Source of the DNA: Rhizophagus clarus
Lineage: Eukaryota; Glomeromycota; Glomeromycetes; Glomerales; Glomeraceae
Direction of reading: 5' to 3'
DNA length: 64,000 bases
NCBI GenBank assembly: GCA_015698045.1
Contig: BLAL01000271.1
Span: 62,001 to 126,000 of the forward strand
Part shown: piece after piece, positions 11,350-24,139 of the stretch
How positions within the stretch are numbered: position 1 is the first letter of the stretch
Layout: each line of letters starts with the position of its first letter
Program-made: the position numbers and the translations under genes
The notes under the pieces: model-generated
What the model saw: the letters and a program-made list of their open reading frames with translations, nothing else
Database searches by the model: none
Told to the model about the DNA's origin: nothing

Positions 11350-13440
11350 TTAAATTGTGAAGTCCGGTCGTGCTTTTCGTCTGGCAACACTACAAAAAAG
11401 AAAGAAAAAAAATAATTAATTAATTAATTAAAAAAAAAACCAACGAAAAACACCACCCCAACCCTCCCTTACCTTAATTGTCCTTAATTCCAAAAGTCCG
11501 GTCATGCTTTTTGTCTGGCAACACTACAAAAAAAAAATTAATAATTAATTAAAAAAACAACGAAAAACACCTCCCCAACCCTCCCTTACCTTAATTGTCC
11601 TTAATTCCAAAAGTCCGGTCGTGCTTTTCGTCCAGCAACACTACAAAAAGAAAAAAAACAAACAAATAATTAATTAATTAAAAAAAACAACGAAAACACC
11701 ACCCCAACCCTCCCTTACCTTAATTGTCCTTAATTCCAAAAGTCCAGTCATGCTTTTCGTCCGGCAACACTACAAAAAAGAAAAAAAAAGCAAATAAATA
11801 ATTAATTAATTAAACAAAAAACACCACCCAACCCTCCCTTACCTTAATTCCAATAGTCCGGTCATGTTTTTTGTCTGGCAACACTACAAAAAAGAAAAAA
11901 CAAACAAATAAATAATTAATTAATTAAACAAAAAACACCACCCCAACCCTCCCTTACCTTAATTCCAATAGTCCGGTCACGTTTTTTGTCTGGCAACACT
12001 ACAAAAAAGAAAAAAAAAGCAAATAAATAATTAATTAATTAAACAAAAAACACCACCCAACCCTCCCTTACCTTAATTCCAATAGTCCGGTCATGTTTTT
12101 CGTCTGGCAACACTACAAAAAAGAAAAAACAAACAAATAAATAATTAATTAATTAAACAAAAAACACTACCCCAACCCTCCCTTACCTTAATTCCAATAG
12201 TCCGGTCACGTTTTTCGTCTGGCAACACTACAAAAAAAGAAAAAAAATAAATAATTAATTAATTAATTAAAAAAAACAACAACGAAAAACACCACCCAAC
12301 CCTCCCTTACCTTAATTCCAATAGTCCGGTCACATTTTTCGTCTGGTAACACTACAAAAAAAGAAAAAAAAAAAATAAATAATTAATTAATTAAAAAAAA
12401 CAACAACGAAAAACACCACCCCAACCCTCCCTTACCTTAATTCCAATAGTCTGGTCGTGCTTTTCGTCCGGCAACACTACAAAAAAGAAAAAAAAACAAA
12501 TAAATAATTAATTAATTAAACAAAAAACACCACCCCAACCCTCCCTTACCTTAATTCCAATAGTCCGGTCGTGTTTTTCGTCTGGCAACACTACAAAAAA
12601 GAAAAAAAAACAAATAATTAATTAATTAATTTAAAAAAAAACAACAAAAAACACCTCTCCCAACCCTCCCTTACTTTAATTCCAATAGTCTGGTCGTGCT
12701 TTTCGTCCGGCAACACTACAAAAAAGAAAAAAAAACAAATAAATAATTAATTAATTAAACAAAAAACACCACCCAACCCTCCCTTACCTTAATTTCAATA
12801 GTCTGGTCATGTTTTTCGTCTGGCAACACTACAAAAAAGAAAAAACAAACAAATAAATAATTAATTAATTAAACAAAAAACACCACCCAACCCTCCCTTA
12901 CCTTAATTCCAATAGTCCGGTCGTGCTTTTCGTCCGGCAACACTACAAAAAAGAAAAAAAAAACAAATAATTAATTAATTAATTTAAAAAAAAACAACAA
13001 AAAACACCTCCCCAACCCTCCCTTACTTTAATTCCAATAGTCCGTCGTGCTTTTCGTCCGACAATACTACAAAAAAGAAAAAACAAACAAAAAAATAATT
13101 AATTAATTAAACAAAAAACACCACCCAACCCTCCCTTACCTTAATTCCAATAGTCCGGTCGTGCTTTTCGTCCGGCAACACTACAAAAAAGAAAAAAAAA
13201 ACAAATAAATAATTAATTAATTAAACAAAAAACACTACCCCAACCCTCCCTTACCTTAATTCCAAAAGTCCGGTCATGTTTTTCGTCCGGCAACACTACA
13301 AAAAAAGAAAAAAAAAAAAAAAATAATTAATTAATTAAAAAAAACAACAACGAAAAACACCACCCCAACCCTCCCTTACCTTAATTCCAATAGTCTGGTC
13401 ATGCTTTTCGTCCGGCAATACTACAAAAAAGAAAAAAAAA
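11350..13440 (-). repeat. 18-copy tandem array of exon/intron-like units (~119 bp)
   Basis: Eighteen units with a mean period of about 119 bp. On the minus strand each unit reads: poly-pyrimidine tract, TTTTTTGTAG, a 41-nt core (TGTTGCCGGACGAAAAGCAC, then GACCGGACTATTGGAATTAAG), then GTAAGGGAGGG, then a TTAATTAATTAATTA segment and the next pyrimidine tract. The core thus carries a textbook acceptor and donor on either side, with an intron of about 78 nt. Units 2-4 (11470-11770) have a 51-nt core from a 10-nt duplication (GACAATTAAG). The last unit on this strand (11390-11345) lacks a donor and runs into in-frame stops, like a terminal exon. Core and splice motifs are much better conserved than the linker lengths. 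Whether it is transcribed is unknown. Confidence 0.85.
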
Positions 13441-13689
13441 AAAATAATTATTTTTTTAAATTGTTTTTTATCTAAATGTAATAAATTCAAAAAAAAAACC
13501 TGTTTACCCAAATAATCGGATCATAATACCGGTTATACCAGTTCAAAACTAGATAAAGTGCATGTGATATATAACATATTCCTTTTTTATATCAACTCAT
13601 GAGATAAGCTTATCGTAAATGGCAAGCGATATTGCCTTTTATGTTATAAATAGATAATCAATGCTAGTAGTTTTGTTCAGACTTCAGAT

Positions 13690-13960
13690 TTTTATATTTT
13701 GGCGGAAGGGAAATTTTTTTTAAAAAAATATATCGTTTTTTTTAAGTGAAATTTTTTTTTTAAAAAAAATGTCGTTTTTTTTAAGGGAAATTTTTTTTTA
13801 AAAATAAAAAATCATTTTTTTTTAAGGGAAATTTTTTTTAAAAAAATAAAAAATCATTTGTTTTATGATAAGGGAAATTTTTTTTAAAAAAATAAAAAAT
13901 CATTTGTTTTATGATAAGGGAATTTTTTTTTTAAAAAATAAAAAAATAATTTTTTTTTTC
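13690..13960. repeat. Short A/T palindromic tandem repeats
   Basis: About five units of 45-60 bp built around GGGAAATTTTTTTTTAAAAAAATAAAAAATCA-like sequence (GGGAAATT, T-run, A-run). Each T-run/A-run pair can fold as a hairpin. They lie just upstream of the ATG at 13996. Confidence 0.5.
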
Positions 13961-13995
13961 AAAAATTATAAACCACAATTTAAATTTTTTAGTTA

Positions 13996-14247
13996 ATGGT
14001 GTTACCTTTAGCTTCGGGATTAAATACTGTAACAGGTAAGTTTTTTTTGCTTTTATTCTCCTTTCTTTTGTCTCTTATTAACTTGTTCTTTTTTTTTAGG
14101 CGTGGCTGTTTTTATCCATTTCGGAAATTCAAGGTGAGTTTTAATTTCTTCTCCTTTTTTTTGTTTTCTTTTCATTCTTTCCCTTGTTCTTTTACTAAAC
14201 TTTTTGTCTTTTTAGATGTGTACCATATGAGTGAAAATTCAAGTAAG
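13996..14247 (+). CDS. Possible three-exon micro-gene (~30 aa)
   Basis: ATG at 13996 opens MVLPLASGLNTVTG, ending at a strong donor (ACAG|GTAAGT). A second core, GVAVFIHFGNSR, lies between TTTTTTTTAG (acceptor) and TCAAG|GTGAGT. A third starts after CTTTTTAG, gives CVPYE, and stops at TGA. TACTAAAC precedes the third exon as a branch-point candidate. Spliced phases agree (0/1/2), giving about 30 residues. The long unspliced frame is intron read-through. I do not recognise the peptide; it may be a single-copy relative of the tandem mini-exon arrays rather than a protein gene. Confidence 0.35.
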
Positions 14248-14900
14248 TCTCTTACGTCTCTTCTCCTGTTGTTTTATTTTTCTTTTAAGATGATATTAAC
14301 CGTTTTCTTTCTTTTTTTTTCTATGGGTGGGTGTTCTGGCTTTTCTTTCATTTTTTCCCCTTTATTTCTCTTCTTTTCGTGGTTTTTTCGTTTCTTTTTT
14401 TCATTATTCCTTTCGTTTCTTCTATGGTTCTTTCATTGATCTTTTGTGGTTCTTTTGTTATTCCTTTCATTGATCTTTTATTCCTTTCATCATTGTTTCT
14501 TTTATTGCTTTTTTGGTTTATTTTATTGATCTTTGATTTCTTTCGTTGCTTTTTTTTTGTTTTTTTTCATTGATCCTTGGTTTCTTTCATTACTTTTTTC
14601 GTTTCTTTCATTGATCTTTGGTCTCTTTTCAATGATCTTTGGTTTCTTTCATTGATCTTTGACTTCTTTTGTTGCTTTTTTTTGTTCCCTTTATTGATTT
14701 TCATTCCTCCTTTGCTTCCTTTCATTCTCTTTCATTCTTTTTTTGTTTCATTCATTCTTTTTCACTATCCTTTACCTTTTTTTGTTCCTTCCTCATTTCT
14801 TTTTGATCATCTTTACTTCCCTTTATCCCTTTTCATTTATCTCTTCTTTCCTTTATTCTTTCTTTGTCCTTTCTTACTGTATTTTCCATTTTTTCTTATA
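14248..14900 (+). other. Pyrimidine-rich tract
   Basis: About 90 percent C/T on the plus strand, with repeated TTTCATTGATCTTTGG-like phrases. It encodes low-complexity Phe/Leu/Ser frames that I do not accept as genes. It follows a GTAAGT donor near 14241, so it could be a long intron or UTR. Confidence 0.4.
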
Positions 14901-17395
14901 TATTGCAGTGCATGTGCAATTAATACAGCATTATAACATTAATATTACAGTTAAAATTATGCAATTGCGGCTTAATTTTTTTATAAAATCATGTATACAG
15001 TGTGGTGTAATTTTTTTTCTTTGAATTAAAATATAGTTTTTTTCATACAATTTCCTTTTTATTAATTTATAGTGATATTAATTATTATTCAACAAATTAT
15101 TAAGTGTGAAATTGTTTTGTAATTATAGATTTAATTATTGTGGTGTTAAAGTTTTTTTTTCTTTTTTTGTTTAACTAATTATCATTACTATCATATTACC
15201 AGTTACAGTATATTAAATCTAGCCGAAATTATGTTAATTCTGGCCAAAATTAAAATCATGCTGAATTGCACTTTTAAAAATTGTACGCATTTTTTTTAGA
15301 TCACTATATTGCATATCTTTAACTTTTATAATACATTGTATAACAAATTTAACATATTTAGACGATGAAACAAATCCGCCGATATGACTTTAATTTTTAT
15401 AAAATAATAACCATTAGAATTGTTTTATTGAAAGGAATTTAATAAATAAATTTTTAAAATTTGGTTTATTATATTCAAAAATAATTTAACTAATATTTGA
15501 ATTATTATATTTTAATAAATATTACCTTTTTCAGTATAAATTTAATAGATAAGTCTAATAAAAAAAAAATTATCAAAATTTAATTAATAAGTTTAAATAT
15601 TAAATTTAATAATAATAGAAATATACTTTAAATTTAATTAATCTAAATATCTGATAAACTAATTTAAAAAAAATAGATTTAGATTAATTTATTTATATTA
15701 CCAGTTTGATTAAATAGTTCATCAGATATATCAGGAAAAATTTTGGTTTGCAGATTTATACAGTTTTGCAAAATTCATTTTTGTACAAATCTAAGAATAT
15801 GCTAATATGCAGTATTGAAAAATTTTATAGATTTCTGTATAAATCTGCAAATACTAAAAAATCTGCAAAATTTTTATAAATAATAAATCTGCAAAATTTT
15901 TTAAAAACACTAATACAAATTTACAATTAAGCAGTATTTTAATTTTAATATTAATTAATATCAATTTATTAATTAAAAATATTTACAAATTTAAAAGTAT
16001 ATATCTATTTGTTAACTAAATATACTAATTAAAGAACTTTTTTCTTTTTTTCAATTTACAGATGTTTAAATTATATTGTTATTAATAGTTTGGATATTGT
16101 TCTAATTAGTTCAATTTTAACAAACAATTTTTAATTTCTTTAATTCAACTAGTATTCAAATCTGTGATCAAGTCCAACCGGTTGAACCTAGATAATTTTT
16201 TTTTAGATATTCAAATAATTACAGTTTTTATCCAAATAATTATCCAGTTAAAAATTATCTAATTTGATCCAGATTTTGGATAAAAAAAATTTTTTTAAAA
16301 TATTTAAATTAGATTTCTTATTAAACTTTTGTTTAATAAAGGATTGAAATTAATTCTTAAAATAAGAATCAATTTAAAATCAATTAATAGTGATTAATCA
16401 CTTCTTAAGCTTTTACTTATAAATTGCTTATATTTTAAAAATAGAATTTTGTATTGTTAGTTAATTTTATCTAAATTTTGTATAAATTTTTAGTTATAAT
16501 TAACCATAAAATTTTTTAGCTTCAATATATTTTGATCATTTAATTAAACTTATTCTTTATTTTAAAAAATATTATATTACATATTAAAATTTCAGAATGA
16601 AGGTTTATATTCATAATAATTATTTTAAAAAATTTGCAGTTTAACAAAATCAGGATAAAATCATTTATCTTGACAATATTATTACCAAATCAAATATAAT
16701 TTAATCTTTTTAGCAATTTTCATTATTTGGAAAATTAAATTTGCTGATATCTACAAAATTTAGAGTATAATTTTAAAATGTGATTAAATAATCAGTTATC
16801 TATGACTATACAGTAATAAATACAAATTGAAATTTAGAATTATAAGATTTATATTTATCAATATAAAAATGTGAAAATTTTGGATAAAATTATTAATATA
16901 TGATATTATGATTCTGCAGTATAAACTAAATTTGCATAATATTTTCAGGATATGCAATTTGTTATAAGATAAACTTTATTATTTCATAAACACTATTTTT
17001 ATTAATAAAGAAAAGTTTAATTTGAGATAACTTTTGCTGGTAATTATCAAATTTCTAAATGACAAATACTTTTTTGCAAATATAATTTAAGCAAAATGAA
17101 TAATGCTGGCCAAAATTAAGATTTTACTATCGTAATTTAATTAAATGAATATTACAAATTTAATTAAGTAATAAAATGTCATAGATTTAATTCGTAAACT
17201 AATGTTATAGTTAACTACACAAATACTATGAATTTTGTTTGTTAAAATTAGACTATAAAAAAATAATCATATTCAGATTTTAGATTCTATATCATAGACA
17301 TATCCAGATTTTTATCTTAGATAAATTATTCAGATAAAAACTGAATAATTTTTTTAATTTATCTGAATAACAGTTTTTATTTAGATCCAAATACT
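14901..17395. other. AT-rich intergenic DNA
   Basis: No gene seen. The motif TTCTGGCCAAAATTA, shared with 32250-32300, 51480-51540 and 17100-17120, appears near 15235. Repeated TGCAGATTTATA phrases occur near 15750-15910. Confidence 0.4.
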
Positions 17396-17537
17396 TAGGG
17401 ATGGTAAAATCCATCTTAGACCAGTCTTGGTTTTAAGACTTATAAGTCCTAGCAGGCAGACTTAAAGACTAAGCCCATATATAATAAGTTTTAGAACTTA
17501 ATCAGTTCAGTTTCAGACCTAATCTTAAACTTAATCT

Positions 17538-18040
17538 CACAGGTCAAATGAAAAAAAATCAGATTTTGCTCTATTTAAAATAGCCTTGCCAACTTCAATA
17601 TAGAATATGTCAAATTTTGTTTATTTTAGTATAGCCATATCTATTTTTGCCGATTTTTGTTAAATTCTGATTTTTCAATCATAAATGCCAATTTTAGTGG
17701 CCGATTTTTACCTTTTTTTAAATAAATGCTGATATTTAAACTGGAGATATTATATTTATTATATACTTTACCACTTTTCGTATAGTTCGAATAAAGAATT
17801 TTATTTTATTTAAAATTCCCTTGCCAACTTCAATAAGGCTTTGCCGATTATTTTACTAATTTTTTGCCAATTTTTGTTAACTTCTGATTTTTCATCCAGA
17901 AATGCCGATTTTAGCGGCCAATTTTTACCTTTTTTTTAATTAAATGCCAATATTTAAACCGAAGATATTCTATTTAGTGTAAACTTTACCGCTTTTGACA
18001 CAGGTCAAATAAAGATTTTACTCTATTTAAAATAGCCTTT
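17538..18040. repeat. Tandem duplication of the CACTA-1 left terminus
   Basis: The terminal ~230 bp (TCTATTTAAAATAGCC, CTTGCCAACTTC, GATTTTTGTTAA, ATGCCGATTTTAG phrases) occurs twice. A second complete CACAGGTCAAATAAAG terminus starts at 17999, beginning a third partial copy. GCCGATTTTT-type phrases repeat as probable transposase-binding sites. Confidence 0.6.
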
Positions 18041-18299
18041 GCCAATATTTAAATTGTAATATTTCGTAATTTTACATCATAGGATTTTTGAAATTATTTA
18101 TTATACTAATAAATATAAGATACTATTCTAAATATTCTACTTGTTTTGTACATTGAATTCCCAGTTGGTTCAATTTCACAAACAATAACTGAAGTATTCA
18201 TAAGGTTGAATAGTAATAATCAAAACTGATGAGATCGCATTAATAAAGCCTATTCCTAAAAAGTTAATTAATCACATTTAATTAAACGCTATTTAATTG

Positions 18300-19850
18300 T
18301 ACTATTTTTTTTTCAAAAAAAAAACTTTCTTTCTGAAAGAAGAGTCTGCCTCCTATACCGTTTGTCGTCGTGCATAGTGTGTTATAGGAAAGGTGAGCTA
18401 GGTGGCCACCTAAAGTTTGTAAATAACTCTGGTACCAAAGTTGATGATTTATTTACTATACATAGACCTTCAGCTTCAAATTTTGGTTATGATAATTCCG
18501 CCTCCTCTGTCGCATTATTCGTCGAAGTCTAAATAGATATCATTATGACTTATGAGTAAAATATTTACAATAATAATGTAAATTCTTTAATCATAGTTAA
18601 AATAGGCATGATAGGATAACTCATATATTATAAGCTTTGTCTGTGTGAAGTGCTGTTTTATTTATAATCAAAGTAGACTTAAGTCGTAAGTAACTTTAAT
18701 TATCATTGATTAGGAAAGTACATGCAACAAAAATCCTTTATCAAGGGGTAAAATAGGCATGATGGGATAACTCATATATCATGAGCTCTGTCTATACGAA
18801 GTGCCATTTTATTTATAATCAAAGTAGGCTTAAGTCGTAAGTAACTTGATTATAACAATGATGATTATTGGAGAATTAAGTTGCAACATTTTTAAATATT
18901 TTTAAATAAGTGCCGTATTAATTTAATGTAATTGTTACCCTTTTCATATAAGAAGGGCCGATTTGCAATACAGCTTTGCTGGCCTTAAATGTACATTTTA
19001 TATAATTTTAATTATTTATATAGCCAGAATAATTGTTTTATACTTTATGTGATATTTAATTAAAATAAAATAAACCTTAGATATCTAAAAATTATTACAT
19101 GATTAGAGTTATTAATCACAAAGTATGGTGCTTGTATCGTAATGCCGTAATAAAAGACCAATTTGCAATACAACTTTGCCAGCTCAAAATAAGATCTCTT
19201 GTTATCTGAATTATCTGATTTTTCACGCAGTTAGAATTAATTACGGTATATGTAACCTTTATCTTTATTCTTGTGCCAAAAAAAAATAATTGTTATAATT
19301 TAATCAAATACAAATGCTATAATTGAATTCGCCATTCTGATTTTACATATAATTCATTTTATATTATATAAAATTTTTAAAACGAAATTTTTTATTTAAA
19401 GGAATCACAGCTATATATTCTTTTGTTTTTCTCGTCTCAGTATTAAAATTACATTTAATGAATTTTCCTATTATATGATGTATGGGTATAATACTGTCTC
19501 TTCTCATATTATAAAATTCATTTGTCCATAATTCTATATTACATGATTTTATGTTGTTATCTACTTAGCAATAATATCTTGTACTATGATCTTGAACTAG
19601 TTTGTACCATTTGACTAATGCTAATGAAAAGGTTAATGATCGTGAACTATTTAAATAAATAGTATACTTAAAATAAAATTGTACTTGACCAGAATAAACA
19701 TCGATCGATCTATCATAATGTACAAATTGAGCTAATATATATGAGGATTTTTCGTGATGAGCAGCCTAAACAGAACCATATATGTCCGCCCCAATTCTTA
19801 TTCTCCCATATTATATAAATCTAGGGTTTACGACAGTACCGCTATTTGAA
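18300..19850. other. Non-coding interior of CACTA-1 with direct repeats
   Basis: A ~100-bp direct repeat (AAAATAGGCATGAT, GGATAACTCATATAT, TTATTTATAATCAAAGTAG, CTTAAGTCGTAAGTAACTT) lies at 18598-18697 and 18748-18846. A second pair around GATTTGCAATACAGCTTTGC lies at 18960 and 19155. No gene seen. Confidence 0.5.
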
Positions 19851-19854
19851 CCTA

Positions 19855-22581
19855 TTATAGAGTAGATGGAGATGAAATAATAATCATTATACAAACTATT
19901 ATAAAATTCTGCCAGTAGGTCCAAAATTTGGTTTGGAAGGGTAGTTTCTTTGCACGGTTTTTTAGCAACCCAGAAAAACATTCTGTTCTGTAAGCCGAAT
20001 CTTTCTCAATAAGAGATAGTCTTATAAAATTTTGATACTTATCACTCGTAAAATCATCAAGTGTAGCCAAGCTGCCAACAGATTTTCTTGGTTCTATAAT
20101 CTTCAAGGAGGAAAATAAGTGATCACTGTCACAATTTGAGAGGAAGTATTGAAGGATTGTATTTTCAGACATAATTCTTAGTAGTTCAGGTTCAATATTA
20201 CATCTGCTATTATTATAAGAACTTACAATTTTTAAAAATAATTAATAATATTGTGATTTTCAAATCAGAAAAATTAAATCACGTACCTAAAATTCTATTC
20301 ATCCGTTCAAAGCTATAACACCAGAATGAGAACAAAGGACCATAGTCTAATGCGCATTTACAGATATGGAGACAGAGATGCAAATTAGGACTTATTTTTT
20401 CTTGACCATATTTTTGTTCAATTAATTTGTTCATCTCCATCAGTCTTGTAAACGCTTCATTTAATATATTTTTTTGTAGCTCTCGGTTTGTTAAGATCTT
20501 GCAAGCGCGCATGAAATATGCAAAAATTTTTCGGTCAATGTATCCAAGGAAACTCCATATGATAGGTATTGCAAAAATTAATATGAAGGTTTTCCACATG
20601 TCTGCCGTGAAACTTGAGAATCCTTCACTAGTAGCTATTCTGACAGGGCGGCATTTAAGATCACTTGAGAACTTTATCATGTCAGCTCTCTCTTGCATAA
20701 TTTTAAGCTTTTTGTTATTTAATATACCTTCGCCTATCCAGAGTTTCATTACGATCCATTTCGCAACACTGAGAAAAAGGCAATACATAGGATCAACCAC
20801 GCAAAAGTGAACAGGATTAAAATAAAGCAAGCGGTATATCTTCGACCAGCGAATATGATGTTCAGAGACATGGGCTTTTCGTGCTTCTTCAGTTGCACAT
20901 TGTTTCCACTCACTTGCTTTTTCTCTTATTTCATTAATATCTCGCTCAACAAACCAGTCGTCTAAATCTGCAAACCCCCCAAAATTTGGTTGATTGTTTA
21001 TAAAATTTGCCAATTTGTAACATCGGTAGCATGCAATACGAGCCGAAATGAAGCCACATAATTTCTGAGATGCAGAGATGTTACTAGAACAGCCAATGAT
21101 TGCACCACAGACAAATCGACCATTGTTGTATTCGTTTATTTTTATAAAATAGCCATTTCACAAACGATTTAACTGGTTAATGATCAGATACAAATAATTG
21201 TTAATTTCATGTTGGCTTAGTTCTTTCAGACCAGGCATTACTGCTAGTGTGAGAATATTGTGTGACTTGAAGCGTTCATTATGCAGCAAATTACAAAAAA
21301 CGGCATAAATCACACTAACAGAATATTGTGAATTTACGAATGGCTGGAACCAATCCATATTTAGCATTAATCTGATATGAGTATTGGCAAATTCTTTTGT
21401 AAAAAATAGCGCACCATCATCATCTGTAAAACTTTTCCAGACCCTATTAACATAGATATCGAATAAAGCTTCAGTTCTGTTTTTCCTTTCTGACTACTTC
21501 TGACATGACATTTCAAAATTTTTGCGATTAAAAAAAAAGGTCAATTGTTGTTTAATATTTATTAACAGGAATGTCATTATCAGACGAATAATGGGATTAT
21601 TACTACTATTATTACTATCTATTTTCATTAATAGAGGATTATTGCATTGTTGTCAAAATTATTCTATTCTGTGATTTGGATAGTTTACAAAACTGCAAGT
21701 TGGTATTTCAGTATTGTCTGATAATTCTTTATATCATACAATTTGTGACATCTGTCACAGGCTGCATATTTAATTATCATTGTGAATATTTCCAACACCT
21801 TTTTAGCCATATATAAAGAGGAAAAAAAAGATGAAAATTTATTTTCATCTACTGTCAAAAGAAAAACTTGAACAAAGAATCTATAGCTACATTGAAAAGT
21901 TTAAATCATTGTTGATATTGTAATATTCACAAAATAGTCCAAGTATAATTATCATTAATGTTAATGTTAGAAAGAATTGGTTCGCCGTCATCAAAATCTG
22001 TTGATGCAAAATTTGACTTCCTCATCATCATTATCTTCATAATCATCAGAATAATTAGAATCGCTATCTTCAGTATCTCCATTTATCTTCAGAATTCCCA
22101 TCTTGATCATTCTCATTTCTTACATTATCCAATAATAAATTTTTAAGAACAAGATCAGATATTTTTCCTTTCTTTATCGTTCAATGTTTTGCCGATTCAT
22201 GTATAGGTGTCTTCTTTGTTAAAAAGAAATAGTTTCTTGTGAGTAATGGTTCAATATCTTCAGACAATGGTTCAATATCTTCAGACAATTGTTCAATATC
22301 TTCAGACAATTGTTCAATATCTTCAGATAATTGTTCAGTTATATCAGGTGATGTATCATTTATCCCTAGTATTGGGTTACATCTTCATCAATAGCATCAG
22401 ATGATATAACATTTGAAGAACTTTCTTGATAATTGTTACCAAAATTATTATTCGCATTAGATTTTAATTTATATTTTAACTTATGTTTCAGTTTAGTCCT
22501 TGGATCAACCAATTTACCATTACATTCTTTATAGAAACAATGCACTTTAGTTCTGGTTCTTGTATCTAGAGATTCTGACAT
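19855..22581 (-). pseudogene. CACTA (Plavaka/Tnp2-type) transposase, broken
   Basis: Read on the minus strand. N-terminus from ATG at 22581: MSESLDTRTRTKVHCFYKEC, a Cys/His cluster (C15, C20, H33) typical of the start of these transposases. Then come a SEDIEQL heptad repeat (22336-22249) and an acidic stretch (near 22000-22080). The Tnp2 core, about 21.5-20.28 kb, is nearly one frame: DIYVNRVWKSF, LMLNMDWFQPF, PGLKELSQHEINNYL, VCGAIIGCSSNISASQKLCG, FGGFADLDDW, FNPVHFCVVDPMYCLFL, GFSSFTADMWK, then CKCALDYGPLFSFWCYSFER and MNRILG. A single TGA at the LNRL-NGYF junction sits where the family has Trp. The C-terminal part (20200-19855: NIEPELLRIMSENTILQYF) follows a GTACGT donor, but the phase does not close cleanly. 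A one-base shift separates the N-terminal and heptad parts. The family cuts and pastes CACTA ends. This copy is dead. Confidence 0.85.
22249..22336 (-). repeat. 21-bp coding repeat (SEDIEQL)n
   Basis: Four near-perfect 21-bp units encode SEDIEQL or SEDIEPL in the transposase frame. The seven-residue period suggests a short coiled-coil or spacer that grew by replication slippage. Confidence 0.75.
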
Positions 22582-22739
22582 TTTTTTTTTTTTTTTTTTT
22601 TTTAAGGAATTGCAAATCAATCTAATTGGTTCAGCAATCCCAATTCTTAGTTCATTTTTGTCAAGGCACAGCTTGGTAATTAAGCTATTTTGATAATAAC
22701 ATATGACAATGATGTCAAGACCAATGTATTTTATCAAAT

Positions 22740-24135
22740 TTTTGCTAATTCTCTAATTAAATTTGGTATTAAGGGTATAATTATACTAGAAAATTTTTTC
22801 AAATTCAATTAATCCAATTCTTGAAACATGTCAATCGACTTATTAATAAATCTCATATATCATCACGAATTCAAAAGATCCAAATAATTTAAGTAGAGAT
22901 ATAGCAATTTCCTATTCACAGATCAAAATGTGAGAGTTATAAAAAAAGTGTCTTAGTTGTTCGCAACTGCAACAATATTAAAATTTAATACTTGGCCTAT
23001 TCTTTTGAATATATCAAAAATTAGGAAAAACTATATTTCATTTTTTTTTATATATTTTCTTTCAAGTCGTCAATTTCTGGTACATCAGTATTATTTAAAG
23101 CTGTTAACAAGATATCAAATATTTATTATTTTATCTTTTATTGAGTCGCTTACAATAATATGTTGAGTTATAGTATATATACGTTTATTCTAACAATTAA
23201 AATTACTTGTTAATTAATAGAATTGTTTTAATAAATCTTTAATTCTTCTTTTACCCTTGGCAGTTGGCACAAACGTACAGTTTGTTAATACCACGTGACT
23301 AGATAGTGCATAAATGTCACCCAATGTGATTGGCAGGAACTATAAAGTTTGTTAACATTTACCACGTTTACCATGCATGTTCCACAAATCGGTAATTACC
23401 AATTTGTTTACGTTTACTATAAATTTGCTCATAAGTATGGTACATTTGCATATATTTACCACGCTTTCTTTCTTTTTTCTCCACGTTTTAGTATGATGCA
23501 ACAAATTTTCTTTGTTGCCTTTCATTTTTTTCGTTAATGGTTGACGATATTTTTTCACCTTATTTTTCGCCTTATTTTTTATCAACTTAACAAAGTAAGC
23601 ATATTTCTTTTCACCAATTATATTTCCTGTCAGAAAAACCAGCTTCCGTAAGTATAACTTTATCAAGCTTCAAATGTGTTATTACTAATTTAGACATATT
23701 ATTTATGATAATGATATAATATTTAGTTTATTAATATATTTTAATTAATTCATTGATATACTTTATTGATATATTTTAATTAATTTATTGATATTTTTAA
23801 TTATTAATTGTTTACTGATATATTTTAATTAATTTATTGATATATTCTATTAATTGATAATGCTATAATATTTAGTTTATTGACAAATTTTAATTAATTG
23901 ATAGTGATATAATATCTAGTTTACTGATATATTTAAATATTGATTGATTTATCTTAATTTAATTAATGTAGTTTACTGATTATTTTAAATAATTGATTAT
24001 TGATACATTTTAATTAATTGAAAGCGATATAATATCAAGTTTATTTAATTTATTGATTTATTTTAATTAATATTGATAGCGATTATTTTATTAAATGATA
24101 ACGAGTCTTATTAATTTAATCTATCTTTTATTTTA
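22740..24135. other. AT-rich space between the two divergent CACTA-1 genes
   Basis: No gene accepted. It presumably holds both promoters. Repeated TTAATTAATT(T/G)ATTGATATA phrases fill 23700-24080. The A-run at 22582-22604 on the minus strand directly precedes the transposase ATG. Confidence 0.4.
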
Positions 24136-24139
24136 ATCA

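Noticed and set aside
11350..13440. CRISPR array
   Set aside because: No unique spacers: the whole unit repeats, the linkers are A/T runs, and the genome is eukaryotic.
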